Assembly (NCBI GenBank): GCA_963754045.1
Contig: CAVWEN010000001.1
Location: 124,001-188,000, forward strand
Reading direction: 5' to 3'
DNA from: JALZKA01 sp963754045
GTDB taxonomy: Bacteria; Actinomycetota; Thermoleophilia; Solirubrobacterales; 70-9
Length of the DNA stretch: 64,000 bases
In this document: piece after piece, positions 51,274-58,340 of the stretch
How positions within the stretch are numbered: position 1 is the stretch's first letter
How the letters are laid out: every line of letters starts with the position of its first letter
The notes under the pieces: model-generated
Told to the model about the DNA's origin: nothing
Seen by the model: only the letters and a program-made list of their open reading frames with translations
The model's database searches: none
Position numbers and translations under genes: made by a program

Positions 51274-52003
51274 CGGTGACCTCGATACCGTCCGGATCGA
51301 GGTGGAGGCCCAGCTCGGGGCCCGCCAGCCGCAACTCGTAGCCGGCGAGGCCCGGACTGTCTTCGGGCGGCGGTGACCCGCCCAGGCTGTGCCACGTGTT
51401 CGCGCCGACGTGGTGGTGGTACCCGCCGTCGGCGAGAAAGGCTGCCGCGGGGCCGAAGCGCGCGCGCAGCGAGAGCCCCAGGACCTCGCCGTAGAAGGCG
51501 ATCGTGCGCTCGACGTCGGCCACCATGAGGTGGATGTGCCCGATGTCGGGGCCGCCGGAAGCATCCTCGCCGGCCTCGTCCCGCAGAGCCTGGAGATCGA
51601 GCGGCCAGGTGCCCATGGCGACGGCCCCGTCCGGCTCGATCGACCACTCGACGAATGGCCGGTCGCGGTAGAGCTCGATCCCATTCCCCTCGGGGTCGGC
51701 GAAGTAGACCGCCTCGGAGACGCCATGGTCGCTGGCGCCCTGGAACTCGGGTGCCAGTGCCATCGTCCGATTCACGGCGGCTCCTAGCGAGGCGCGGTCG
51801 GGGTAGCGAAAGGCCGTGTGAAACAGGCCGGTGGAGTTCGGTGGCGGCTTCGCACCCGAGACCGGCTCGATCCTCAACAGCTCGGAGCCCGCTCTGAGGC
51901 CGATCGCGGGCTCGTAGAAGGCACGCAGGCGTTCCGGATCCCTGGCGCGCAGGGTGACCGACGCCACGACGGAATCGAAGAGGTGATCAGGCGGCGCGCC
52001 CAC
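51260..52003 (-). CDS. VOC-superfamily two-domain dioxygenase-like protein
   Basis: 247 residues with two glyoxalase/extradiol-type modules. VTLRARDPERLRAFYEPAIG and GLFHTAFRYPDRASLG come from the first, DIGHIHLMVADVERTIAFYG from the second. DPEGNGIELYRDRP supplies the typical Glu ligand. It resembles CatE-type catechol 2,3-dioxygenases or glyoxalases. It overlaps the end of the ABC ATPase gene by 14 bp (converging). Substrate unknown. Confidence 0.8.
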   Translation of the reverse strand: MGAPPDHLFDSVVASVTLRARDPERLRAFYEPAIGLRAGSELLRIEPVSGAKPPPNSTGLFHTAFRYPDRASLGAAVNRTMALAPEFQGASDHGVSEAVYFADPEGNGIELYRDRPFVEWSIEPDGAVAMGTWPLDLQALRDEAGEDASGGPDIGHIHLMVADVERTIAFYGEVLGLSLRARFGPAAAFLADGGYHHHVGANTWHSLGGSPPPEDSPGLAGYELRLAGPELGLHLDPDGIEVTVSSP

Positions 52004-52012
52004 CGGGATCGG

Positions 52013-52672
52013 CTACTTCGGTTGTGGAACGATGCGCAGCCAGGGTCGCGGCGCTTCCCACCCGTCCGGATAGGTCTCCTTGGCCTGCTCGTCGGAGACC
52101 GAGCCGGCGATGATCACGTCGTCACCCTGCTGCCACTGGGCCGGGGTGGCGACTTTATGATTGGCGGTGAGCTGCAGCGAGTCGATCACCCGCAGCACCT
52201 CGTCGAAGTTGCGCCCGGTCGTCATCGGATAGACCAGGATCAGCTTTACCTTCTTGTCGGGCCCGACCACGAACACGTTGCGGACTGTCTCGTTGTCCGC
52301 CGGCGTCCGCTCCGTCGGGTCACCGGACACATCGGCCGGCAGCATCCCGTACAGCTTCGCGACTTCGAAGTCCGAGTCGGCGATGATCGGGTAGTTGGGG
52401 GCGGTTCCCTGGGTCTCGGCGATGTCCTCGGCCCACTTGGCGTGATTCTCGATCGGATCCACCGAGAGGCCGATGATCTTGACGCCGCGCTTGTCGAACT
52501 CGGGCTTGATCGAGGCCATGTAGCCGAGCTCGGTCGTACACACTGGGGTGAAGTTGCGGGGATGGGAGAACAGGACCGCCCAGCCATCGCCGATCCAGTC
52601 GTGGAAGTCGATCGAGCCCTCCGTGGTCTCAGCCTGGAAGTTGGGCGCCTCGCCGCCGATCTGCAATGCCAT
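52013..52672 (-). CDS. 1-Cys peroxiredoxin (Prx6-like)
   Basis: ATG 52672 has GGAGGAG upstream. 219 residues. The peroxidatic C45 is in NFTPVCTTELG; no second cysteine is seen in the usual resolving positions. The long C-terminal extension (KVKLILVYPMTTGRNFDEVL and TPAQWQQGDDVIIAG) is typical of Prx6 proteins. It reduces peroxides in the cytoplasm. Confidence 0.93.
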   Translation of the reverse strand: MALQIGGEAPNFQAETTEGSIDFHDWIGDGWAVLFSHPRNFTPVCTTELGYMASIKPEFDKRGVKIIGLSVDPIENHAKWAEDIAETQGTAPNYPIIADSDFEVAKLYGMLPADVSGDPTERTPADNETVRNVFVVGPDKKVKLILVYPMTTGRNFDEVLRVIDSLQLTANHKVATPAQWQQGDDVIIAGSVSDEQAKETYPDGWEAPRPWLRIVPQPK

Positions 52673-52765
52673 TGATGTGCTCCTCCGATTCGAAAGACGG
52701 TGGACAGCAAAACGTAGCGATGCGGTGAGCTTGACGGCCGCCGACATGGGGCTCCTCGAAACGAC

Positions 52766-53578
52766 CTAGAGCCCCGGCGGATGGCGGGCGACGTAGCCGT
52801 CGGGATAGGGCAGCTCTGCGTGCCACTTGGGTCCGGTGCCGCGCTGCTCGCCGACGGTGTCCCAGCGAAGCCCCGCGATGACCACGTATGTGTGACCGGG
52901 ATTCGCATAGACGGTGATCCACTTCCCGCGTCCGGGCTCGCCCCAATCCATCAGCGCGCTCGAATCGACCGGTGACCCGAGCAGCCCGCCGCCGCCGAGC
53001 GCGTAGCTGACGGCGCCGGAGCAGTCATAGCCGCGGTCGTTCCACGACCCGTGGCCACCGCCCCAGATGTAGGGTCGGCCGACGATGGCGTTGGCGGCGT
53101 TGATGGCGCGCTCAATCTCGTACGGGGCTCCGGCGGGGGCGATCGCGGTGCGGCCGAGGAGGAAGGCGCTGCGCTCGGGCGGCAGACCGTTGGCGCCGCT
53201 CATCGTCAGCGCGTCAATTCCGCGGCCCGGGTTTCTCGGCTCGTCGAAGGTTCCGTTGTCGCCGGCGCTTGCCGGCAGCATCCCACCGGGACCGCGCTCG
53301 AGTTCGGCCCGCTGTTCCTTGCGCTTCGCTGCCGCGAGCGCGGCGGACCTCGCCTCTCGCGCTTCGGCGACCTCATCAGGCGAGGCGGAGGCGTACCGGA
53401 TCGAGTCGGTCGGGGCGGTCTCCGCAGCTTGCGCAACGGTTGACGCCGAAGCATTGGAGGCAGGCCCCGAGTCGGGGTCCTCGTTCGAGCGTGAGATCAG
53501 CACCCCGCCCGCGATGGCGCCGACGATTGCGACCAACGCAAGCGCGGTCGTGCGTGTTGGCAAGTGCACTCGATCCAT
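52766..53578 (-). CDS. Exported NlpC/P60-like (C40) peptidase-like protein
   Basis: 270 residues with an N-terminal membrane or signal segment (ALALVAIVGAIAGGVLISRS). A low-complexity, coiled region (about 30-100) follows, then the C40-like domain with GRPYIWGGGHGSWNDRGYDC, so C186 is the likely nucleophile, and H229 in NPGHTYVVI is the likely base. Such enzymes cut peptidoglycan peptides. Confidence 0.8.
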   Translation of the reverse strand: MDRVHLPTRTTALALVAIVGAIAGGVLISRSNEDPDSGPASNASASTVAQAAETAPTDSIRYASASPDEVAEAREARSAALAAAKRKEQRAELERGPGGMLPASAGDNGTFDEPRNPGRGIDALTMSGANGLPPERSAFLLGRTAIAPAGAPYEIERAINAANAIVGRPYIWGGGHGSWNDRGYDCSGAVSYALGGGGLLGSPVDSSALMDWGEPGRGKWITVYANPGHTYVVIAGLRWDTVGEQRGTGPKWHAELPYPDGYVARHPPGL

Positions 53579-53801
53579 TGTGCCTCATTCGCCCTCGGGC
53601 ATGATCAATCAAACCCACCGATTAGATTTGGCCGATCTAGCGGAGGGGAAGGGATTCGCACCCTCGAACAACACTGCTCGAGCTCACGGAGGTGGGCCTG
53701 GGAGGTGGCGCTGGGGCCCTTCACCGCACCCACCTATTCACGGATAAACAAACAACCGGCCTAGCCCTGCCTCGGATCGAGGTTGTGGTTTGACCGCGCA
53801 G
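53579..53801. other. Intergenic region at the far end of the tRNA-Ser array
   Basis: It holds the degenerate tRNA-Ser fragment (53640-53670) and the start of the repeated flank of the SnoaL module. No gene seen. On the minus strand TTATCCGTGAATAGG at about 53740 resembles the ATCCGTG motif before tRNA-Val fragments. Confidence 0.5.
53640..53670 (-). repeat. tRNA-Ser(CGA) 3' fragment, copy 3 (degenerate)
   Basis: 31 bp matching the T-arm and acceptor 3' end of the tRNA-Ser at 56576 with about four differences, in the same orientation. It closes the second array at its far end. Confidence 0.8.
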
Positions 53802-53833
53802 CTACTCCGACAATCCGGCGGCTTCCAGGGCTT
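53731..53833 (-). repeat. Flank repeat of SnoaL module, copy A
   Basis: About 100 bp that recurs at 54239-54335 with scattered differences, including GCCCTGCCTCGGATCGAGGT and the last codons of the SnoaL gene. It marks a tandem duplication of the SnoaL module (offset about 507 bp). Boundaries are approximate. Confidence 0.65.
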
Positions 53834-54203
53834 CGGCGCGGTCTGTGAACGTCTCGACTCGCATCACCGTTGCCTTCCGCAGCCAGACCACGACGGCGAT
53901 TCGAGTCGAGTCGCTTGCCCCGCTCCCTCTGCCGGTCCATACGGCTTGGGCCGAAAACACCACCGCCGCTCCCGCGTCGCGGAACTCATCCTGCAGGACT
54001 TGGAACGATTTGTAGGCATCCTCGATCGCCTTGAAGTATTCGTAGACGCCCGTTTCCCCGCGAAAAGCACCACCCGACTCGATCCCGGCGAAGATCGAGC
54101 GAAACTCGATATCCGGATCGGAGAGGTCGAGCAACCCCTCGATGTCCCGCCGGTTGTAGGCCTCGAGCCAGCCCCTCACCACTTCTACGTTCTCCTCCGA
54201 CAT
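53802..54203 (-). CDS. NTF2/SnoaL-like protein (intact, array copy)
   Basis: 133 residues from ATG 54203: MSEENVEVVRGWLEAYNRRD, IEFRSIFAGIESGGAFRGET in the middle, and RAEALEAAGLSE at the end. The NTF2 cone has no assignable catalytic residues, so the role is unknown. It lies in the second array, next to a second, diverged copy at 54308, and its leader matches the decayed copies of the tRNA-Val array. Confidence 0.8.
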   Translation of the reverse strand: MSEENVEVVRGWLEAYNRRDIEGLLDLSDPDIEFRSIFAGIESGGAFRGETGVYEYFKAIEDAYKSFQVLQDEFRDAGAAVVFSAQAVWTGRGSGASDSTRIAVVVWLRKATVMRVETFTDRAEALEAAGLSE

Positions 54204-54212
54204 CGCCCGCGC

Positions 54213-54218
54213 AGTATC
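54213..54218 (-). promoter_or_regulatory. -10-like GATACT of SnoaL gene (first copy)
   Basis: On the minus strand GATACT ends 9 nt before ATG 54203, within GCGCGATACTGCGCGGGCG, the leader shared with the copy at 54706. Confidence 0.55.
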
Positions 54219-54238
54219 GCGCAGTGCCTCCCCTCCCA

Positions 54239-54335
54239 CCCATCCACGGATAGAACGACAACGGGCCTCGCCCTGCCTCGGATCGAGGTTGCGGCGTGAC
54301 CGCGGAGCTACTCCGACAGCCCGGCGGCTTCGAGG
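54239..54335 (-). repeat. Flank repeat of SnoaL module, copy B
   Basis: Counterpart of 53731-53833. It sits between the two SnoaL genes and includes the last codons of the second one. TCTATCCGTGGATGG on the minus strand again carries the ATCCGTG motif. Confidence 0.65.
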
Positions 54336-54706
54336 GCTTCTTCGGGAGGGGCGAACATTTCCCACCTCAATATCCGGCCGTGCCGGAAGGTGTAGAGGTT
54401 CCCAACTCGGGTTTCCACCGGGACACCGCTCTGCTTGCCGCGACCCACTTGGCGGACGAAGGTAATCACCGTGTCCCCAGCATCGATCAGCCGCTCGAGC
54501 TCAACCTGGAAGTCGTCGAACTCGCCAGACCAATGACCGATCGCGGCGATGAAGCCGTCGTGCCCATGGAATGTCCGGGCGTCCGGCATCTTGGGGGACT
54601 CGATGACTTCGCCCTCAGGATCTATGTATTGAAGGATGCCCTCGAGGTCGCCTTCTGCGAACAGCGCGAAGCAAGCCTTTACCACCTCCACGTTCTCCTC
54701 CGACAT
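54308..54706 (-). CDS. NTF2/SnoaL-like protein (intact, second array copy)
   Basis: 132 residues: MSEENVEVVKACFALFAEGD, GHDGFIAAIGHWSGEFDDFQ in the middle, and PEEALEAAGLSE at the end. The head and tail agree with the 53802 copy, but the middle is strongly diverged, so this is an old duplication or two independent acquisitions. Intact; ligand and role unknown. Confidence 0.8.
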   Translation of the reverse strand: MSEENVEVVKACFALFAEGDLEGILQYIDPEGEVIESPKMPDARTFHGHDGFIAAIGHWSGEFDDFQVELERLIDAGDTVITFVRQVGRGKQSGVPVETRVGNLYTFRHGRILRWEMFAPPEEALEAAGLSE

Positions 54707-54715
54707 CGCCCGCGC

Positions 54716-54721
54716 AGTATC
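54716..54721 (-). promoter_or_regulatory. -10-like GATACT of SnoaL gene (second copy)
   Basis: Same spacing as for the first copy: GATACT ends 9 nt before ATG 54706, in the identical leader GCGATACTGCGCGGGCG. Confidence 0.55.
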
Positions 54722-54775
54722 GCGCTAAAGCCCCCGCCCCACTGCCACGGCCGCCAAGTAACGTGGCATCTCTAT

Positions 54776-55575
54776 TCACGAAGCATGCTGCCCGGCCAGC
54801 AGCGGCCAAACCCTTGCCGCGAACCGCCCCGGGTCGACGAGGTGGAGCATGTGGCCGCTCCCGTCCCAGACCTCGACGTGCGCTGCCGGCGCCAGGCTCT
54901 TAAGCCACATCTCGTAATCGGGCGGCGGCGACCCATGAAGCGACAGCAGCGGCGCCGTGATCCGCGGCAGGACGGCCTCCGCGATCGCGGTCAACTCCTC
55001 CGGTCGGGTCGTCAGCAGCTGGTCCCAGATGCCGAGAACAACGTCTCGCGGAAACGCCAGCAACCTTCGCTCGAGCTCCTCGAGCGCCGCGTACGGCTCG
55101 ACCGCCAGGGCGCGGTCGATCGACAGCACGGCGTTCATCGTGCGCCCTCCCAGCAGTTCGTCCTTCCACGGCTTCAGGAACTCGGCGAAGTCGCCGAATC
55201 GAAGCGAGGAGTCGACGCAGACGACCGCGGTCGATCCGTGCGCTGCGCCGTAGAGGGCGGCAACCGTCGCGCCCAGTGAGTGACCGACCACGGCGGGCTC
55301 ATCCAGCCCCGCGGCCTCGACGACCTCCCGCACGTCGCCGACAAGCGACACCGCGGAGTACTCGGGACCAAGCGAAGACCCGCCATCCGTAGGTCCACCC
55401 GCACGCAGGTGAAGCTGCGCCGGAGCAAATCCGTCACTGGCCCCCATGCCTGCCGGGAGCTGGTGAGACCGTGAATGAACGCCACGGGCGGTCCCTCGCC
55501 TGCGACGTCGTACGCGATCGCCGTGCCATCCGGCGTTCTCAGCGTCGCGGAGTGACCCTCGTGGCGGTTGGCCAT
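54776..55575 (-). pseudogene. Alpha/beta hydrolase gene with a frameshift
   Basis: The N-terminal part, MANRHEGHSATLRTPDGTAI and GPPVAFIHGLTSSRQAWGPV, is in one frame to about 55390. The rest, EYSAVSLVGDVREVVEAAGL, GHSLGATVAALYG (nucleophile elbow) and the C-terminal GSGHMLHLVDPGRFA, is in another. A short indel in the expected DLRGHG region joins them. The catalytic Ser and His are present, so a sequencing error is also possible. Located in the second tRNA array. Confidence 0.75.
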
Positions 55576-55754
55576 TTCTCAGCGCATTATGTCGCCGCTA
55601 CGGGCAGCGGTTCCGATGGGCGCCAGCCGCGCCGTGGCGCCCAGCACCCGTCCTGAGACGTCCTAAGCGCCGTAGGAAAGCCAGCCCGGTTGGCAAATAG
55701 TCCTGCAACCAACTAACAGGAACCGCATCGGCAAGCCGATTCTGGCTCTGACTA

Positions 55755-55812
55755 GCGGAGGGGGAGGGATTCGAACCCTCGAACGACGAGAACGCCCTTA
55801 ACGGTTTTCGAG
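55755..55812 (-). repeat. tRNA-Ser(CGA) 3' fragment, copy 2
   Basis: 58 bp matching 56575-56632 of the complete tRNA-Ser with three differences. It runs from the anticodon loop through the variable arm and T-arm to the 3' end. The 5' half is missing, so it is not a functional tRNA. It divides the array into two units. Confidence 0.93.
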
Positions 55813-55832
55813 GCAGAAACAGGAGGTTGTTG

Positions 55833-55852
55833 CATGGCTTGTGTAAGCCATG
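55833..55852 (-). repeat. Hairpin next to tRNA-Ser fragment
   Basis: CATGGCTT (55833-55840), 4-nt loop, AAGCCATG (55845-55852): a perfect 8-bp stem at the right end of the first unit, near the fragment. It is placed like the hairpin at 16761-16785 in the first array but is unrelated in sequence. Confidence 0.6.
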
Positions 55853-55994
55853 AACAGCGTTGCTCCTACGCCGTAGAAACGTTCCTGGGATCGGAATCAA
55901 GGTAGGCGTCGAGCGGGAAGGCAACCCGACCACCTTCATTGTTCGGGCGCTCGAGTTGTGCTTCATCGCTTGGACACGAAGCCTTGCCCTCTTG

Positions 55995-56453
55995 CTAAGG
56001 AGCCGTGAACTCGAACGTATACGTAGGATCTGTTTGCAAGTTGATCCACTCGAAAGCGCCATAGGCGCCCTCGTAGTCGCCAGTTCCGCCGACGATAGAA
56101 CCGGTGAGGTCACCTTGAGTCGGTCCGGTGATGTTCAAGACGAGCTCGCCATCAGGAAGGTCCACAATGCCATTGCACTGTCCATCGCCCTCCGCCGTAA
56201 CGACGAGGCAGACGGTGTTGATCTCGCCGACCTCTTTCCCAGCTTCTCCTAGCCCAATTATTCCCGCCTCAACCGCGCCCGAGGGCGTGGTTCCCCGCGG
56301 GCTGTCGCCAAGGGCGATAGATCCCCCGGACCCACCGGTCTCGCTGTACGTCAGCTTGAAAGCGTCGCCATCGTTGTCTGAGACCAGTGCGATCACGCCC
56401 ACGATGACGGCCGCCACCGCGACGACGAGCGCCAAGCCCGGAATGCCTTTCAT
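55995..56453 (-). CDS. Exported AOC/dirigent-like barrel protein
   Basis: ATG 56453 is preceded by GGAG with suitable spacing. 152 residues. N-terminal hydrophobic segment (GLALVVAVAAVIVGVIALVS), then a beta-rich domain with ADGDGQ-type loops: EINTVCLVVTAEGDGQCNGI and TGSIVGGTGDYEGAYGAFEW, a GGTGxYxxAxG pattern seen in allene oxide cyclase/dirigent-like barrels. No pathway context. It is the only gene of the first unit after tRNA-Ser. Confidence 0.65.
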   Translation of the reverse strand: MKGIPGLALVVAVAAVIVGVIALVSDNDGDAFKLTYSETGGSGGSIALGDSPRGTTPSGAVEAGIIGLGEAGKEVGEINTVCLVVTAEGDGQCNGIVDLPDGELVLNITGPTQGDLTGSIVGGTGDYEGAYGAFEWINLQTDPTYTFEFTAP

Positions 56454-56483
56454 GACGGCAACTCCATTGCTGGACCCCAACGT

Positions 56484-56497
56484 ATTACTTGAGTAAT
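56484..56497. promoter_or_regulatory. 14-bp palindrome upstream of barrel-protein gene
   Basis: ATTACT-TG-AGTAAT is a perfect dyad 31 bp upstream of ATG 56453. On the minus strand it contains TAATAC, a possible -10 element, so the dyad may be an operator over the promoter. Confidence 0.45.
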
Positions 56498-56575
56498 TCT
56501 GGCGCTAGGAATCGAACTGCTCACTCCCTCGTTTATGTTCCGTTGGCCTGCCTTCGACCTCATCTGGCTCCAAAG

Positions 56576-56664
56576 CGGAGGGGGAGGGATTCGAACCCTC
56601 GAAGGACGCTAACGCCCTTAACGGTTTTCGAGACCGCCCCGTTCAACCACTCCGGCACCCCTCC
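56576..56664 (-). tRNA. tRNA-Ser (anticodon CGA)
   Basis: Class II tRNA, 89 nt: acceptor GGAGGGG/CCCCTCC with discriminator G, anticodon loop CTCGAAA (anticodon CGA), a long variable arm, and T-arm GAGGG-TTCGAAT-CCCTC. CCA is not encoded. It is the complete founding copy of the second array on the minus strand. Confidence 0.96.
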
Positions 56665-56719
56665 AGGTGTCGCTGGGACGGGCCAGAGGCTAGCGTCGAG
56701 GCTCGGCGCGCGGGCATGG

Positions 56720-57226
56720 TCAGCGGCAGCGGCGCTCGATTTGGGTTAGGACCGCGACGTCGTCCAAATCGCCCGGCCTGCCGGCGGCGATTTTCATGCG
56801 AACCAGGTCGTCGAGGCCGACGATCGCCACCTCCACCCCGTCGAGATCGACTACCAGTGCGCGTGCGCGCATCTCGGCCCAATCGGTGGCCCCCTCCGGC
56901 TCATTGACGATGTGGAGCTCACCGTAATCCGTCGCGAGCGGCGGGACGATCGCCGCGATCGCGAGTTGCTCCGCGCGCGGGGCCGTTAGCGCCGCTGAAT
57001 CCGGCTGGTTCGCAGCCCTTGCCCGCAACTCCTCCAGCGCCGCGCCCAGGCGAGTGGCGTTGTCCCGGCCGGGCGCCGGCATCACATCCAGATCCTTCGT
57101 AGTCCGCCGGTGACCGTGGGTCTGGACCGCCACGCCGCCGATGGCCAGGTACGCCACCCGGTGCCGCGCGAGAACCTCGAGCAACCCCTGCAGGTCGAAC
57201 GGGCGACGGGGCAGAGGCCCAGTCAC
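56720..57226 (-). CDS. Nucleotidyltransferase-fold protein, toxin-like
   Basis: 168 residues. The signature is LAIGGVAVQTHGHRRTTKDL with D: GG at 30-31 and D45, D47. The C-terminal VAIVGLDDLVRMKIAAGRPG and DLDDVAVL match the AbiEii-related nucleotidyltransferase group. It overlaps the XRE gene by 4 bp and is translationally coupled, as in toxin-antitoxin type modules. It lies on the upstream side of tRNA-Ser, outside the array itself. Confidence 0.8.
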   Translation of the reverse strand: MTGPLPRRPFDLQGLLEVLARHRVAYLAIGGVAVQTHGHRRTTKDLDVMPAPGRDNATRLGAALEELRARAANQPDSAALTAPRAEQLAIAAIVPPLATDYGELHIVNEPEGATDWAEMRARALVVDLDGVEVAIVGLDDLVRMKIAAGRPGDLDDVAVLTQIERRCR

Positions 57227-57582
57227 TGCTCGGTGCGCCCCAATCTGGTCGCGGGATGCCCGGCGGCACGGGCCGCGGCGCCTGCGATCTCAAGCCGCGA
57301 AGCGGCGAGGTTCCACGATGCCGATTCGCGCAGGCGCTCCTCGGCAGACATCTCGCGGTGGGTGCGGCGATCCGCTGGCGCACCGATCGGCGACGCCGCC
57401 AGCTCCAACTCGACCCCGAGGGCGAGCAGCAAACGGCGCAACCGCTCCGTCCCGGGCGATTCGGCGCCGCGCTCGATTCGGCTGATTGCATCCTGGCTGG
57501 TTCCAGCTCGCACGGCCAGGCGGCGCTGGCTCACTCCCGCCCTTGTGCGGGCGTCTCCCAGCAGTTTCCCGGCATCTGTCAT
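57223..57582 (-). CDS. XRE-family HTH regulator (antitoxin-like)
   Basis: 119 residues from ATG 57582. The helix-turn-helix is RTRAGVSQRRLAVRAGTSQD followed by AISRIERGAESPGTERLRRL, typical XRE (about 10-60). A C-terminal region of about 50 residues is helical and may bind the partner. The start lies inside or next to a dyad that overlaps its own -10 element, so autorepression is likely (inference). Confidence 0.85.
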   Translation of the reverse strand: MTDAGKLLGDARTRAGVSQRRLAVRAGTSQDAISRIERGAESPGTERLRRLLLALGVELELAASPIGAPADRRTHREMSAEERLRESASWNLAASRLEIAGAAARAAGHPATRLGRTEQ

Positions 57583-57607
57583 ATCGACACCTTATACGGT
57601 GTCGGTA
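57580..57607 (-). promoter_or_regulatory. Operator/promoter of the XRE-nucleotidyltransferase pair
   Basis: CGACACC (57585-57591), TTATAC, GGTGTCG (57598-57604): a perfect 7-bp dyad, extended to 11 bp with one mismatch. On the minus strand the centre reads GTATAAG, a good -10 element, and the ATG begins within 10 bp, so the transcript is nearly leaderless and the dyad covers the promoter. Confidence 0.7.
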
Positions 57608-57742
57608 TGTGAACGTCTTTCGCCGCTTTCGCCGGGAGTCATGGTCATTCGGATCTTTTAGTCGCGGTTGAAGGCGGACTCTGGGGCGCGCTTGGTCAAC
57701 TATCGTGTCGCGATCGTGACCGGTGTTTGTGGTGCGGGGACG

Positions 57743-58120
57743 ATGGGGGTGTTCGACCGGCTGCGGCGAGGGACGATGGAGGATCCGGTGCGCGGGACCG
57801 CGAGGGTCCTCCACGCGGCGCAGCGACCGGATGATGCGCTGATGAAGTCGACCGAGATCGAGCTTTCGGTGGTCGCCGAAGGACTCGAGGCGACAAGCGC
57901 CCGCTTTTCACTGGGACGAGGCCCCAACGTTGCCGAACAGGTCATGAGTGGCGTCAAGGGCTCGCTGACTGCTGAACAAGATGTTGCCCTGCGCGATACC
58001 AAGTCGAAGGTGGCCGGCAAGGAAGCGGACCTGGCCCGACTCGCCGTGCAGTTCCAAAACGGCGAGATTGACCAGGACGAGCTGTTCAGGCGCCAGAACG
58101 AACTGATGGACCAGGGTTGA
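57743..58120 (+). CDS. Small protein with SHOCT-like C-terminus, function unknown
   Basis: 125 residues from ATG 57743 (MGVFDRLRRGTMEDPVRGTA). The C-terminal LARLAVQFQNGEIDQDELFR resembles the SHOCT-type short helical motif. The middle part has no recognised family. Confidence 0.6.
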   Translation: MGVFDRLRRGTMEDPVRGTARVLHAAQRPDDALMKSTEIELSVVAEGLEATSARFSLGRGPNVAEQVMSGVKGSLTAEQDVALRDTKSKVAGKEADLARLAVQFQNGEIDQDELFRRQNELMDQG

Positions 58121-58145
58121 GCACGAAGCGGCTCAACCCCGGCGC

Positions 58146-58289
58146 TTAGACGCGCGCGCTTTTGCCTGCCGAGATGCGCGGCCAGATCAACATCACAAGG
58201 CCGATGAGGATCAGCGCGATCCCGAGGCCGTAATGCACGAGGACGGCTAGGACGATGCCGATGACAATTAGAAGCAGTGATAGTTCCAT
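58146..58289 (-). CDS. Small hydrophobic membrane protein (47 residues)
   Basis: ATG 58289 with AGGGAAG upstream. MELSLLLIVIGIVLAVLVHY, then GLGIALILIGLVMLIWPRIS and a basic tail: two hydrophobic helices, no known function. The codons are regular for this genome, which supports a real gene. Confidence 0.6.
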   Translation of the reverse strand: MELSLLLIVIGIVLAVLVHYGLGIALILIGLVMLIWPRISAGKSARV

Positions 58290-58340
58290 GTCATACGGCT
58301 TCCCTGCTCAGCAGCGACAAAACCCCCGTGGACGATCGTT

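Larger units (their letters stand above)
55576..55994. other. Junction region of the tRNA-Ser array
   Basis: It holds the tRNA-Ser fragment (55755-55812) and a hairpin (55833-55852). No gene was recognised. Confidence 0.5.

Noticed and set aside
56498..56530. CAGTTCGATTCC (minus strand) as a tRNA T-arm
   Set aside because: The flanking bases cannot form a T-stem or an acceptor stem.
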